NCBI GenBank assembly: GCA_002435365.1
Contig: DJMM01000063.1
Location: forward strand, 1 to 35,557
Reading direction: 5' to 3'
DNA length: 35,557 nucleotides
Origin: Ignavibacteriales bacterium UBA6490
Lineage (GTDB): Bacteria; Bacteroidota; Ignavibacteria; Ignavibacteriales; Ignavibacteriaceae
The position numbers were made by a program, and so were the translations under genes. The notes below the pieces were generated by a model. That model searched no databases. It was given only the letters and a program-made list of their open reading frames with translations, and was not told where the DNA came from. This document shows positions 22,607 to 31,210 of the stretch, in pieces; the stretch's first letter is position 1, and each line of letters opens with the position of its first letter.

Positions 22607-25222
22607 ATGGCGTTTAATTTTAATAAGCTTACGGTAAAGTCTCAGGAAATCGTTCAGAATGCGATAGAGATTGCTCAGAATTACAGCAACCAGGTTCTGG
22701 AGCCGGAGCATCTGCTTGCCTCCGTCATTCAGGAGAAGGGGGGCATTGCAGATTCCATTTTATATAAGACCGGCGGAAACCTTAATGTTATAAAAGTAAG
22801 GGTCAATGATCTGCTTGAAAAGCTTCCGAAAGTAAGCGGGGCGGGAATAGGTACCCAGCAGATTTCAAATAACACCGCAAATCTTCTTGATAAATCTTTC
22901 GACGAAGCAAAAAATCTGAAGGACGAATTTATCTCAACCGAACACATCCTTCTTGCTCTTGCGGCAAACGAAGGAAAGACCGGACAGCTTCTGCGTGACA
23001 ACGGGGTTTCGCGCGATGCCGTGCTCTCGGCTATGAAAGACGTGCGCGGCGGTCAGCGGGTTACTTCGCAGACCCAGGAAGATACTTACCAGGCTTTAAA
23101 AAAATTCGGAAGGGATTTAACCGAGCTTGCAAAAGCCGGAAAGCTCGATCCGGTCATCGGAAGAGACGAAGAGATCAGGCGTGTGCTCCAGGTTTTGTTG
23201 CGGCGTACAAAAAACAATCCGGTTCTTATCGGCGAACCGGGCGTAGGTAAAACCGCTATTGCGGAAGGAATAGCGCATAGAATAATTTCAGGTGATGTTC
23301 CCGAAAACCTGAAGACAAAAAGAATAGTTGGTCTTGATATGGGCTCGCTGGTTGCGGGGACCCAGTTCAGGGGTCAGTTTGAAGAAAGAATGAAAGCGGT
23401 TTTAAAAGAGGTGCAGGCATCCAACGGTGAGATAATACTGTTTATAGATGAGCTCCATACACTTGTCGGGGCGGGCTCTGCACAAGGGTCTGTTGATGCC
23501 GCCAACATACTTAAACCGGCTCTAGCACGGGGAGAATTACATGCCGTTGGCGCAACAACCCTTAACGAATACAAAAAATATATTGAAAAAGATGCGGCCC
23601 TTGAAAGAAGGTTTCAGCCGGTATTTATAGGAGAGCCCTCGGTTGAAGATACTATTTCAATACTGCGCGGACTAAGTGAGCGATACGAGGTTCACCATGG
23701 TGTAAGAATTACAGACGGTGCAATTATCGCTGCCGCCCAGTTATCGCACCGGTATATATCTGACAGGTTTCTGCCCGATAAAGCAATTGATCTTGTTGAT
23801 GAAGCGGCTTCGAAACTGAGAATTGAAATTGATTCGATGCCTGAACAGCTTGACAATATCGAAAGAAAAATAAAACAGCTTGAGATAGAACAAGAAGCCT
23901 TGAAAAGAGAGAAAGATGAATTTTCCGCAAAGAGGCTTGATGAATTGAAAAAGGAATTGGTCGGCTTGAAAGAAGAACGCAGCGAATACAAGATGCACTG
24001 GGATCTGGAGAAGGAGAAAATCGGTAAAATCCGTGCAATGAAAAGCGAAATTGAAAACAGCAAAACCCTTGCCGACCGTTATGAGCGGGAAGGTGATTTC
24101 GGCAAAGTGGCCGAGCTGCGCTATGGCAGAATTGCAACCCTTGAAAAAAAATTAAAAGAGGAAACCAGTGAGCTGGCCCGCATTCAAAAAGACAGAAGAA
24201 TGCTGAAAGAAGAAGTGGATGCTGAAGATATAGCAGAGGTTGTGGCAAAATGGACCGGGATTCCGGTAAGCAAAATGCTTGAAAGCGAAAAAACAAAGCT
24301 GCTCCGCCTGGAAGATGATCTTCATAAGCGGGTGGTCGGACAGGATAGCGCTGTGAATGCGGTTGCCAACGCTATAAGAAGATCAAGAACCGGATTGCAG
24401 GATGTAAACCGTCCTCTTGGCTCGTTTATTTTCCTGGGCACCACCGGCGTGGGTAAAACAGAGCTGGCCCGCGCGCTCGCGGAATATTTGTTTGACGATG
24501 AACATGCCATGGTGCGTATTGATATGTCTGAATATATGGAAAAGTTCTCGGTGTCCAGACTTATCGGAGCGCCTCCTGGCTATATCGGATTTGAGGAAGG
24601 CGGACAGTTGACCGAGGCTGTGAGAAGAAGACCATATTCCGTAATTCTTCTGGATGAAATTGAGAAAGCTCATCCCGATGTGTTTAACCTTCTGCTTCAG
24701 GTCCTTGATGACGGCAGATTAACCGATAACCAGGGAAGAACGGTAAATTTCAAGAACACCATCATCATTATGACAAGCAACCTGGGCTCACAGCTTATTC
24801 AGGAAAAACTCGACCAGGCAAACGATAACAGCATTAATAACATAATGGGAGAGCTGCGCCACAGCCTGATGAATATGCTGCGGAAAACAATCAGGCCCGA
24901 GTTTCTGAACAGAATAGATGAAGTGGTATTATTTAAGCCTCTCACCAGGGATGAATTAAGACAGATTATTGATATACAGCTGTCCTTGCTTGCCGATAAA
25001 CTTAAAGAGCGGGATATAATGCTTAATGTTGACAGCGAGGCCAAAGACTGGATTGTAAAGCTTGGATATGATGTTACGTTTGGTGCGCGGCAGCTCAAAA
25101 GAACAATGCAGAAGTTTCTGACAAATCCCCTGGCCCAGGAGCTGCTGTCAGGAAATTTCGGTAACGGCGATACGGTGAACGTGACCGTAAGCGAAAAAGG
25201 AAACCTGTCCTTTAACAAGTAG
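22607..25222 (+). CDS. clpB: ATP-dependent disaggregase ClpB (Hsp100)
   Basis: This 871-residue hexameric AAA+ protein pulls polypeptides out of aggregates and works with DnaK/DnaJ. Its parts in order are: N-terminal Clp repeats (1-150), AAA-1 with Walker A GEPGVGKT (about 208) and Walker B ILFIDELHT, a coiled-coil middle domain (about 400-535, rich in KELVGLKEERSEYK-like heptads) that marks ClpB over ClpA/ClpC, and AAA-2 with Walker A GTTGVGKT (about 609) and VILLDEIEKAHPDV. The sensor region RPEFLNRIDEVVLFKPL is also present. The length is typical. It closes the dnaJ-like/htpG/clpB operon. Downstream there is only a weak 5-bp hairpin (25305-25317) before a T-rich stretch. Confidence 0.97.
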   Translation: MAFNFNKLTVKSQEIVQNAIEIAQNYSNQVLEPEHLLASVIQEKGGIADSILYKTGGNLNVIKVRVNDLLEKLPKVSGAGIGTQQISNNTANLLDKSFDEAKNLKDEFISTEHILLALAANEGKTGQLLRDNGVSRDAVLSAMKDVRGGQRVTSQTQEDTYQALKKFGRDLTELAKAGKLDPVIGRDEEIRRVLQVLLRRTKNNPVLIGEPGVGKTAIAEGIAHRIISGDVPENLKTKRIVGLDMGSLVAGTQFRGQFEERMKAVLKEVQASNGEIILFIDELHTLVGAGSAQGSVDAANILKPALARGELHAVGATTLNEYKKYIEKDAALERRFQPVFIGEPSVEDTISILRGLSERYEVHHGVRITDGAIIAAAQLSHRYISDRFLPDKAIDLVDEAASKLRIEIDSMPEQLDNIERKIKQLEIEQEALKREKDEFSAKRLDELKKELVGLKEERSEYKMHWDLEKEKIGKIRAMKSEIENSKTLADRYEREGDFGKVAELRYGRIATLEKKLKEETSELARIQKDRRMLKEEVDAEDIAEVVAKWTGIPVSKMLESEKTKLLRLEDDLHKRVVGQDSAVNAVANAIRRSRTGLQDVNRPLGSFIFLGTTGVGKTELARALAEYLFDDEHAMVRIDMSEYMEKFSVSRLIGAPPGYIGFEEGGQLTEAVRRRPYSVILLDEIEKAHPDVFNLLLQVLDDGRLTDNQGRTVNFKNTIIIMTSNLGSQLIQEKLDQANDNSINNIMGELRHSLMNMLRKTIRPEFLNRIDEVVLFKPLTRDELRQIIDIQLSLLADKLKERDIMLNVDSEAKDWIVKLGYDVTFGARQLKRTMQKFLTNPLAQELLSGNFGNGDTVNVTVSEKGNLSFNK

Positions 25223-25344
25223 GGGTGGGTTTGTTATAAAAAAGGAACAAAAAGCTGAAAACCGTGACTATTGCATCATTGTTCTCTTTCTCCTTTTATT
25301 AATTAGCAAACTTTGCTTTATTTAGATATAAAAATTTCAGTTTT

Positions 25345-25929
25345 ATGACAGCAATAATAGATCTTGGCGCCGGAGAAACAGATTTCCTGACCGGGGTCCT
25401 CAAGGGCTTAGGTGAGGAATTTAAAATATCTGCAGACGAAGGGGAAATAATCCGCAGCGACCGGATAATACTGGCTGCCCCGGACGACACCTCTGCTGCA
25501 CTCCGGCAGCTGCATCTCTATAATCTCTTTACAATTATCAGAATTTGCAGAAAACCCCTTTTGGGGATCGCCGCCGGAATGCATCTGCTTGCGGACCACC
25601 GTGCTGAATCGCCTGAATCATACCTGGGAATCTTTCCAGCGTTAACAGAAACATTTGAGGTAAAAGGAATAGCCCCGCCCGGAGAATTCCACAAAATATC
25701 AATCACCAAAGAAAGCCGGCTTTTTGCCGGGCTTGAGAATAACACCGGTTTTTATTTCAATAATTCCGGCTATATTCCGGTCAATGAATTTACAACTTCT
25801 GCTGCGGAGAATAAAATCAAATTCTCTGCTTCGATGGAAAAAGATAACTTTTACGGCGTCCAGTTCAGGGTTGAAAAATCAGGTGAACCGGGCCTACAAA
25901 TAATCCGGAATTTCGTTGGAATAGTATAA
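25345..25929 (+). CDS. HisH-like class I amidotransferase fold protein lacking catalytic Cys and His
   Basis: This 194-residue protein follows the layout of HisH, the glutaminase subunit of imidazole glycerol phosphate synthase. It has AIIDLGAGETDF at the start, KPLLGIAAGMHLL (70-82), RLFAGLENNTGFYFNNSGY in the middle and NFYGVQFRVEKSGEPGLQIIRNF at the end. HisH has GICLGMQ; here the nucleophile Cys is Ala76. HisH has GVQFHPEKSG; here the catalytic His is Arg175, while Glu177 remains. The LPGVGAFG oxyanion loop is replaced by LAAPDDTS. It therefore should not hydrolyse glutamine. The frame is intact and ends on a strong family-like C-terminus, so it looks like a maintained pseudoenzyme and not a decaying gene. 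The stop is only 2 bp before a thioesterase gene. Role unknown. Confidence 0.78.
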   Translation: MTAIIDLGAGETDFLTGVLKGLGEEFKISADEGEIIRSDRIILAAPDDTSAALRQLHLYNLFTIIRICRKPLLGIAAGMHLLADHRAESPESYLGIFPALTETFEVKGIAPPGEFHKISITKESRLFAGLENNTGFYFNNSGYIPVNEFTTSAAENKIKFSASMEKDNFYGVQFRVEKSGEPGLQIIRNFVGIV

Positions 25930-25931
25930 AA

Positions 25932-26348
25932 ATGAACGACCATTATTCAAGATTTACTTCTGAACTTAAAGTTCGTCCCGATGATATTGACATGAACAAC
26001 CATGTTCACAGCACCAGATACCTTGATTATGTTTTAGCTGCCCGCTATGAGCAGATGGAACGAGACTATAAAATGTCAATGGATGATTTTATAAACATCG
26101 GTTTCGGCTGGGTAATCAGGGGTTTGCAGATAAATTTTCTGCGCCCGCTGAAGCTGGGCGACGAGATGCTTGTTGAAACCCAGCTGGACAGCTACAGCGG
26201 GGCACAATCCGAAGTAAACTTCTGCATTAAGAAAAAGAGCAATATGAAAACTGCGGCAGAAGGAAAAATCCTGTATACTATGGTTGCTCTTAAAAGCGGG
26301 AAGCCGGCCAGAATACCCGAAGAGATTATAAAAAAATATACTATCTGA
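25932..26348 (+). CDS. Hotdog-fold acyl-CoA thioesterase (4HBT/YbgC/FadM-like)
   Basis: This 138-residue protein opens with FTSELKVRPDDIDMNNHVHSTRYLDY (8-33). This is the active-site segment of the 4-hydroxybenzoyl-CoA thioesterase family, where an Asp (probably Asp20) followed by xxxHVxxxxYL forms the catalytic helix start. GWVIRGLQINFLRPLKLGDE and the strand end ALKSGKPARIPEE complete the fold. It would hydrolyse a small or medium acyl-CoA in the cytosol; the acyl group cannot be predicted. It starts 2 bp after the HisH-like gene and lies 16 bp before a dCMP deaminase gene, so the three form an operon, although their known chemistries do not connect. Confidence 0.88.
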   Translation: MNDHYSRFTSELKVRPDDIDMNNHVHSTRYLDYVLAARYEQMERDYKMSMDDFINIGFGWVIRGLQINFLRPLKLGDEMLVETQLDSYSGAQSEVNFCIKKKSNMKTAAEGKILYTMVALKSGKPARIPEEIIKKYTI

Positions 26349-26364
26349 CAATAAATGGAAAATT

Positions 26365-26865
26365 ATGAACAACGGAAAAGAAAGACCTTCGTGGGATGAA
26401 TATTTTTTAAAGCTTGCAATGCTTGCCTCGGAACGTGCGACCTGTCCAAGAATGCATTGCGGTTGTGTTCTGGTAAAAGACCGCTTTGTGCTTGCCACAG
26501 GATATAATGGTTCGCTGCCGGGTCATCCCCACTGCGAAGACGTGGGGTGCCTGATCGTGGATAATCATTGTGTTCGTACAAACCATGCGGAAATAAATGC
26601 GCTGGTGCAGGCTGCCATTCATGGAATAAATATAAAAGGTTCAACGGCATACATAACCAATATGTCATGTACAACATGCGCGAAAGCACTTATCGCTGCC
26701 GGCATTAAAAGGGTAGTGGTGTTTTCAGAATTCCATGATACTCTTGCCACCGAGTTCTATACCAAATCCGGTGTTGAAATTGCAAAGTATGATATGCCCG
26801 ACAGAATGATCAGCTATAACCTTGAAGATTACTCCTCCGCCCGGAAAACAGAAAAATCAAAATAA
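26365..26865 (+). CDS. Deoxycytidylate (dCMP) deaminase family protein
   Basis: This 166-residue zinc enzyme converts dCMP to dUMP for thymidylate synthesis (ComEB-like). Zinc ligands are His74 with catalytic Glu76 (NHAE) and Cys102 and Cys105 (SCTTC). Other family marks are RATCPR (24-29), LATGYNGSLPGHPHCEDVGC (43-62; its His/Cys cluster is the second metal site of dCMP deaminases) and IKRVVV. Between these, PRMHCGCVLV replaces the usual xRRxVGAVIV. The chain ends in a short charged tail. It is the last gene of the HisH-like/thioesterase run, ends before a convergent dodecin gene, and has no clear terminator of its own. Confidence 0.9.
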   Translation: MNNGKERPSWDEYFLKLAMLASERATCPRMHCGCVLVKDRFVLATGYNGSLPGHPHCEDVGCLIVDNHCVRTNHAEINALVQAAIHGINIKGSTAYITNMSCTTCAKALIAAGIKRVVVFSEFHDTLATEFYTKSGVEIAKYDMPDRMISYNLEDYSSARKTEKSK

Positions 26866-26964
26866 TACGGGGGGACAAAATATTTCTTAATTAAAAATCG
26901 GGGGTTACCCGCTTTATCGTTTTGTTTAATAACCGGTGAGTTGGTGGGATTTAATATAAATAAA

Positions 26965-26989
26965 GGTTCAGGGCTGTCAACCCTGAACC
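26965..26989 (-). terminator. Intrinsic terminator of the dodecin gene
   Basis: A perfect 9-bp stem (GGTTCAGGG at 26965-26973, CCCTGAACC at 26981-26989) with a 7-nt loop is followed on the minus strand by TTTATTTAT. It starts 14 bp past the dodecin stop. Confidence 0.8.
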
Positions 26990-27002
26990 AGCAGACAAAA
27001 AA

Positions 27003-27212
27003 TCAGTCCTCTAGTGTAAAGCCTATCTTCAAAGTTACCTGCCAGTGCGCAACTTTATTGTTGTCGATATGACCCCTGGTTTCGGTGATCTGAAACCATC
27101 TCATATTGCGTACTGTTTTAGACGCTTTTTCAACTGCATTGCTTACCGCCTCTTCAATTGACGTTTTTGAAGATCCGGTAAGCTCGATTATCTTGTAAAC
27201 ATGATCGTTCAT
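27003..27212 (-). CDS. Dodecin, flavin-storage protein
   Basis: This 69-residue protein is a full-length dodecin. Twelve copies form a hollow shell that binds flavin pairs and buffers free riboflavin/FMN. The pattern VYKIIELTGSSKTSIEEAVS, then AVEKASKTVRNMRWFQITE, then RGHIDNNKVAHWQVTLKIGF is the standard three-strand, one-helix fold. Trp39 is the residue expected to stack on the isoalloxazine ring and Gln58 the one that contacts it. AAGGAG lies a few bases before the ATG. It has its own terminator and is 22 bp downstream of the DUF4249 gene on the same strand, so it may receive read-through from that operon. Confidence 0.95.
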   Translation of the reverse strand: MNDHVYKIIELTGSSKTSIEEAVSNAVEKASKTVRNMRWFQITETRGHIDNNKVAHWQVTLKIGFTLED

Positions 27213-27234
27213 TTTATCTCCTTAATTTATTTTC

Positions 27235-28209
27235 TTATTTCAAAATATTATATCCGAACGTTTGCGCATATTGCTCTGACACAGTGAATGTGCGTGATAT
27301 GCTTAGTGTCGATCCGAAAATTCCAAGTCCGCCTGTTATATTCGAATAGGTTGACTCATCAAGCCTTATCGAATAATTATCCAGATAACCGTTAATGCTC
27401 GAATAATAGAATGAAAGCGGGGTGTCATACTCGAGCAGCGAAAACACAAAGTTTTTTATAGTATAATTCTGCTTCATTGTATCTCCCGCAGAAAGCATGG
27501 TCATGGCTGAATCAATCGCATCAAAAGAATATGAAACAGCCGGCTCCATTGAATAATCAGGAAAATATGGATCATTATCAATATACCTCAGGGGAACATT
27601 CTGGAATTTTGTACTGATGACCTCTCCCTCTTTTATAGTATAAATAATTGCAAGTGTCGGAAAGAAGAGGTGATCGCCGTTGGTTTCCCACCAGACGTTC
27701 CATTCTGAACCAGGACTGCGGTTTATGGTGGAAAAACCCTGATCAAAAGCCTCTGAAAATTCAAGACCGGTATTTAAAGGCAGTCTTGTTTCAGAGCTTA
27801 AAACTTCTCCGCCTGGTAATTTTGCGGTTATGCTTAGCTTGCTTCCATACCTCAGTTTCACAGGAACGCTTCTGTAATAAATAAATGTGGAGTCGTACCG
27901 TGTGGTGTCGGACCTGTTCGTGGTGTCCTGAACAAATTTGTATTCCACCTCATCTGCATAAAGCCTGATATCGGCATCAGTCAAAACGGGATCAATCCTG
28001 TTTTTATAAGGATCAAGGCCTTCAACATTATAGGTTTTTGCAAGCACGGCAAGCTGTGTGCTGTTCCCGTACATATAGCTGGCATTTACAATACACCAAA
28101 GGACATATTTCTCTTTGAACTCAGCTTTGGGACTAAAATCCTCTTCACACGACATGTTCATCAGCGCCGATAAAACGGCCGCAAATATAATCATTCTTTT
28201 CTTTATCAT
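27235..28209 (-). CDS. DUF4249 family outer-membrane lipoprotein
   Basis: This 324-residue lipoprotein has a signal peptide with lipobox LMNMSC and the lipidated Cys at residue 21. The rest reads as a beta-rich DUF4249 domain: YVLWCIVNASYMYGNSTQLAV, then DPVLTDADIRLYADEVEYKF, YRSVPVKLRYGSKLSITAKL, GGEVLSSETRLPLN. DUF4249 proteins of Bacteroidota are found next to TonB-dependent receptors and are thought to act with them at the cell surface. Here the ATG overlaps the receptor stop by 4 bp (ATGA), which fits a coupled pair in which this protein would be the surface lid or ligand-binding partner. The ligand is unknown. Confidence 0.85.
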   Translation of the reverse strand: MIKKRMIIFAAVLSALMNMSCEEDFSPKAEFKEKYVLWCIVNASYMYGNSTQLAVLAKTYNVEGLDPYKNRIDPVLTDADIRLYADEVEYKFVQDTTNRSDTTRYDSTFIYYRSVPVKLRYGSKLSITAKLPGGEVLSSETRLPLNTGLEFSEAFDQGFSTINRSPGSEWNVWWETNGDHLFFPTLAIIYTIKEGEVISTKFQNVPLRYIDNDPYFPDYSMEPAVSYSFDAIDSAMTMLSAGDTMKQNYTIKNFVFSLLEYDTPLSFYYSSINGYLDNYSIRLDESTYSNITGGLGIFGSTLSISRTFTVSEQYAQTFGYNILK

Positions 28210-30428
28210 ATTTCCACCTGTAAATAAAGGGAAGGCAGGAAAGGAAGCATATATATTCTTTCTCCGGTGTCCTTGTTAAAATAATAGATGTTCTTTCTGT
28301 TATAAACATTTATAATGCTCAGGCCTGCCGAGAAATCGGCAAAACCAATCCTGAATTTTTTTGACAACGACAGATCGAGTCTATGATAAAAAGGTAACCT
28401 GCGCGTATTCCTATCGCCCCAATCAACCACTGCTTCAAAAGTTTCAAAAAGATAGTTGTACGCAAACACATCGTTCAGCGGAAGCCGATCGTAAAATCCT
28501 ATGATAGGCGTAAACGGCATACCTGATTTTATACTCCATGTAATGCTTGCTGTCCATCTGCTGCCAAGGTTAATACCACACAAAATATTTGCAATATGGC
28601 GTACATCGTAGCGCGGAACATATTTCTGTTCGTTTACAATTTTATATGCCCAGCTAAGCGAATAAGCCAATTTAACGAACAAGTCTGCATCCTGGTATTT
28701 TGAGAGCAGTTCAATGCCGTATGACTCTCCGTCAACATTAATAAAATCAGAAAATTTGCTGTAATATTTTCTCTCGTTTATATCATAAAGATTAGTGATT
28801 TTTTTATAATACGTTTCAGCCTCAACGGTAAGATATTCTGTAAAATATGCGGATATTCCGACAGACAGCTGTGTGGATTCGGGTGATTTATTCCTTTCGG
28901 GGGTTATAATCCAGGGCTGGAATATGGCAATAAGCTCATAATCACTATTCAGAGCGGCGATCTCCTGGGAGTACCTTCCGAAAGAAAACTTAAAAGAATA
29001 TAGTGCGTTGGGCCTGTAATTTATACCAATCCTGGGCTCAAAAATAAAGGGGCGTTTTTCAGAGAGGGCAATAAATTTAGTGCGCATCCCTAGTTCAAGC
29101 CCAAATTTATCGAACCTGTAAAACTTATAATTCCCGTAGGCATTTATATCCCAGCCTCCCTGCGCATAATCAATTTTTGTGTCGCGCAGATTTTCCATTT
29201 TCAGATGCGTGCTTAAGTGTTTATTCTGAAGACCAAAAGAAAGCTCGTCCTTATTATCATACATATATGTGAAATTAAAATCTGCCGTGAAATCCGAAAT
29301 GCTGTTATCCTTTGGTCTGGATTTGCTAAGGTTTGGAAAAAGCTCGGCGTTGTAACCGCTGTATGATATATTGAAAACCGAAAAAAGCGGACTCCCCCAT
29401 ACTTTATGCCAATTCAGACCGAATACATTGTTTTTAACATTAAAGTCTTCAAGGAACGGGTTCTCGTTCAAAACCTGGTCCCCGCTTATGAACGCATAAA
29501 AGACATATTTGCCGCCTTTATCAAAATCCGGGTTGCTGTAATTCACCTTTACTGATGCGTCGTAGAAATCAAACGGAGCTTCCTTCTTTAAATACTTCTT
29601 CAGGATTTTTGTATAATAGCTTTTTCTGCCGGTAACAATAAAAGAGCCGTCCGGAATAGGCCCCTCCACGGATACTTTCCCGGAGATTATTCCGATATTT
29701 GCCGTACCATGGTAAGATTTTTTGTTGCCGTCTTTTGTAATGATATTAAGGATCGAAGAGAGTCTGCCCCCGTAATCCGGCGAGAATCCCCCTTTATAAA
29801 ATTCCATTCCGGAAATCATCTCCGGATCAATTACGCTGAATACACCAAGTGCATGAAAGGGGTTATAGATAGTGGTTCCGTTAAGAAGAACCAGATTCTG
29901 GTCGCCGCCGCCGCCCCTTACATAATATTGCGAAGTAACATCTCCGGTGGAGCTTACGCCTGAAGTGGCCTGGAGAACTCTGAAGATATCGGCTTCAAAG
30001 CCGGTGGGCATCATATCAATTTCGCGCAGTGAAATTTTTTCGAGACCGAGGTCCGTTTCGTTCGGGCGGACAATTTTTTCGCCGACAACAGAGATATCTT
30101 CTAGTTCAACTTCCTTTGGAAAAAGCTGAACATCAACCTCGTTAATTTTATCGGGGTAAACAGTAATTAAAATTTCTTTGGTTCTGTAATTAAGGTGAGA
30201 TACTATTAATGTGTGGCGTCCTTCCGGTACCGAAGGAATAAAATAATAGCCTTTGTTGTTTGAAGATCCGCCCAGTATGGTTCCCTTTACAATTACATTG
30301 GCATAAATAACCGCCTCACCGCTGGTGGAGTCGGTAATAAGACCCCTTATTGAGCCTTTGCCATCATCATTAAATCCATAGCTGAAATTAAAGAGAAGCA
30401 GGAGAAGAACCGATATTTTAGGAATCAT
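28206..30428 (-). CDS. TonB-dependent outer-membrane receptor with carboxypeptidase-regulatory-like domain
   Basis: This 740-residue receptor has a signal peptide (MIPKISVLLLLLFNFSYGF). It is followed by a carboxypeptidase-D-regulatory-like beta-sandwich (GSIRGLITDSTSGEAVIYAN to IITVYPDKINEVDVQL), then a plug domain (PTGFEADIFRVLQATSGVSS, RGGGGDQNLVLLNGTTIYNP) and a long C-terminal barrel rich in alternating aromatic strands. The barrel ends in LPFLPSLYLQVEI. It imports a ligand across the outer membrane using TonB energy. The Met at 30428 was chosen over one 11 codons upstream because it gives a normal signal peptide. The gene is coupled to a DUF4249 lipoprotein. No siderophore, sugar or vitamin gene is adjacent, so the ligand is open. 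Confidence 0.9.
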   Translation of the reverse strand: MIPKISVLLLLLFNFSYGFNDDGKGSIRGLITDSTSGEAVIYANVIVKGTILGGSSNNKGYYFIPSVPEGRHTLIVSHLNYRTKEILITVYPDKINEVDVQLFPKEVELEDISVVGEKIVRPNETDLGLEKISLREIDMMPTGFEADIFRVLQATSGVSSTGDVTSQYYVRGGGGDQNLVLLNGTTIYNPFHALGVFSVIDPEMISGMEFYKGGFSPDYGGRLSSILNIITKDGNKKSYHGTANIGIISGKVSVEGPIPDGSFIVTGRKSYYTKILKKYLKKEAPFDFYDASVKVNYSNPDFDKGGKYVFYAFISGDQVLNENPFLEDFNVKNNVFGLNWHKVWGSPLFSVFNISYSGYNAELFPNLSKSRPKDNSISDFTADFNFTYMYDNKDELSFGLQNKHLSTHLKMENLRDTKIDYAQGGWDINAYGNYKFYRFDKFGLELGMRTKFIALSEKRPFIFEPRIGINYRPNALYSFKFSFGRYSQEIAALNSDYELIAIFQPWIITPERNKSPESTQLSVGISAYFTEYLTVEAETYYKKITNLYDINERKYYSKFSDFINVDGESYGIELLSKYQDADLFVKLAYSLSWAYKIVNEQKYVPRYDVRHIANILCGINLGSRWTASITWSIKSGMPFTPIIGFYDRLPLNDVFAYNYLFETFEAVVDWGDRNTRRLPFYHRLDLSLSKKFRIGFADFSAGLSIINVYNRKNIYYFNKDTGERIYMLPFLPSLYLQVEI

Positions 30429-30802
30429 CAGAAAGCAATTCACGAAAAAAGATAAAAACAAAAAATTAAATTTAGCATTTTTTAGAGTCTTTTATAGTCA
30501 AAAAGTAAATTTATCTTAATTGTGCTTAAAACGGCTTAACCCTCCGCTTATCTTCCGTTTACCCTCCGGCTCTCCCAGCGCTTAGCGCCGCAAATTTGGC
30601 TGACATAGTCGAAAGAAATACTTATCATAACCCTTTCGTCCGGCCGTGGTGAACAGAATCATCTCTAAATTACTTGCTTTTAAATTTCCGGCGTGTGGTT
30701 GTGGGGGGAAATAAAAATTTCAGCCCCCAGAATTATTTTTTCTGGCGGGCCAAAATAATTAATGAAGAACCCGGTTGGTCTGCTTCTTTCTTCGCTATCT
30801 TT
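30429..30802. other. 374-bp gap between the sulfur module and the TonB receptor
   Basis: No gene was seen here. It holds the terminator of the DUF302 operon (30723-30750), an 11-bp odd palindrome GCGCTTAGCGC (30578-30588) and an AT-rich tract (30461-30530) that probably carries the receptor promoter. No promoter motif is clear enough to list. Confidence 0.6.
30723..30750 (-). terminator. Intrinsic terminator of the sulfur operon
   Basis: GCCCCCAGA (30723-30731) pairs with TCTGGCGGGC (30741-30750) with one bulge. On the minus strand a T-rich tract (AAATTTTTATTT) follows. It lies about 50 bp past the DUF302 stop. Confidence 0.65.
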
Positions 30803-31186
30803 TCAAACCGACTCAAGAACGCGTTGTAACCGGACCCGTACTTCCTGCGCTACTGTTTCCAGTGCTTCATTGTCTATAATTTTTGTCATTATCATCGGAT
30901 CGAACACAGAAACCGTTGTTTTTTCTTTCCCTTCATATACAATAACGTTGCATGGAAGCAGAAGTCCAAGCTCTTCTTCCGCTGTCAGGGCTTTATGTGC
31001 GAGTGCCGGATTACAGGCGCCAAGTATGGCATATTTTTTAAATTCGACGTCTATCTTTTTTTTGAGAGTATCTTTTACATCAATTGAGGTAAGCACTCCA
31101 AAACCTTCCTTTTTCAGCTCTGAGGTTACTTTCTCAATGGCGTCTTCATATGAAATATTTATCTGTTTTGAAAATCCGTAATTCAC
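30803..31186 (-). CDS. DUF302 domain protein
   Basis: This 127-residue protein belongs to the DUF302 family: GFSKQINISYEDAIEKVTSE, GFGVLTSIDVKDTLKKKIDV, YAILGACNPALAHKAL and LGLLLPCNVIVYE. The two cysteine-containing turns (GACNP and LPCNV) are the conserved core. There is no signal peptide, so it is probably cytosolic. The family is often found next to sulfur-handling or heavy-metal genes, but its activity is unknown. The start is GTG at 31186, supported by GGAGAGGA just upstream. It is the last gene of the run that begins with the persulfide dioxygenase at 33888, followed by a terminator. Confidence 0.9.
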   Translation of the reverse strand: MNYGFSKQINISYEDAIEKVTSELKKEGFGVLTSIDVKDTLKKKIDVEFKKYAILGACNPALAHKALTAEEELGLLLPCNVIVYEGKEKTTVSVFDPMIMTKIIDNEALETVAQEVRVRLQRVLESV

Positions 31187-31210
31187 TTCCTCTCCTTGTT
31201 TTTGTTTTGT

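Noticed and set aside
23692..24296. Long open frames opposite clpB
   Set aside because: Antisense to a highly conserved gene and Ser/Phe-rich, as expected for mirror frames of a Lys/Glu-rich protein; no family match.
25305..25321. Terminator after clpB
   Set aside because: The only stem is 5 bp (AGCAA/TTGCT) with a 3-nt loop and a broken T-run; too weak to list.
30762..31181. 139-codon open frame on the plus strand
   Set aside because: Antisense to the DUF302 gene, Ser/Thr-rich shadow with no known family.
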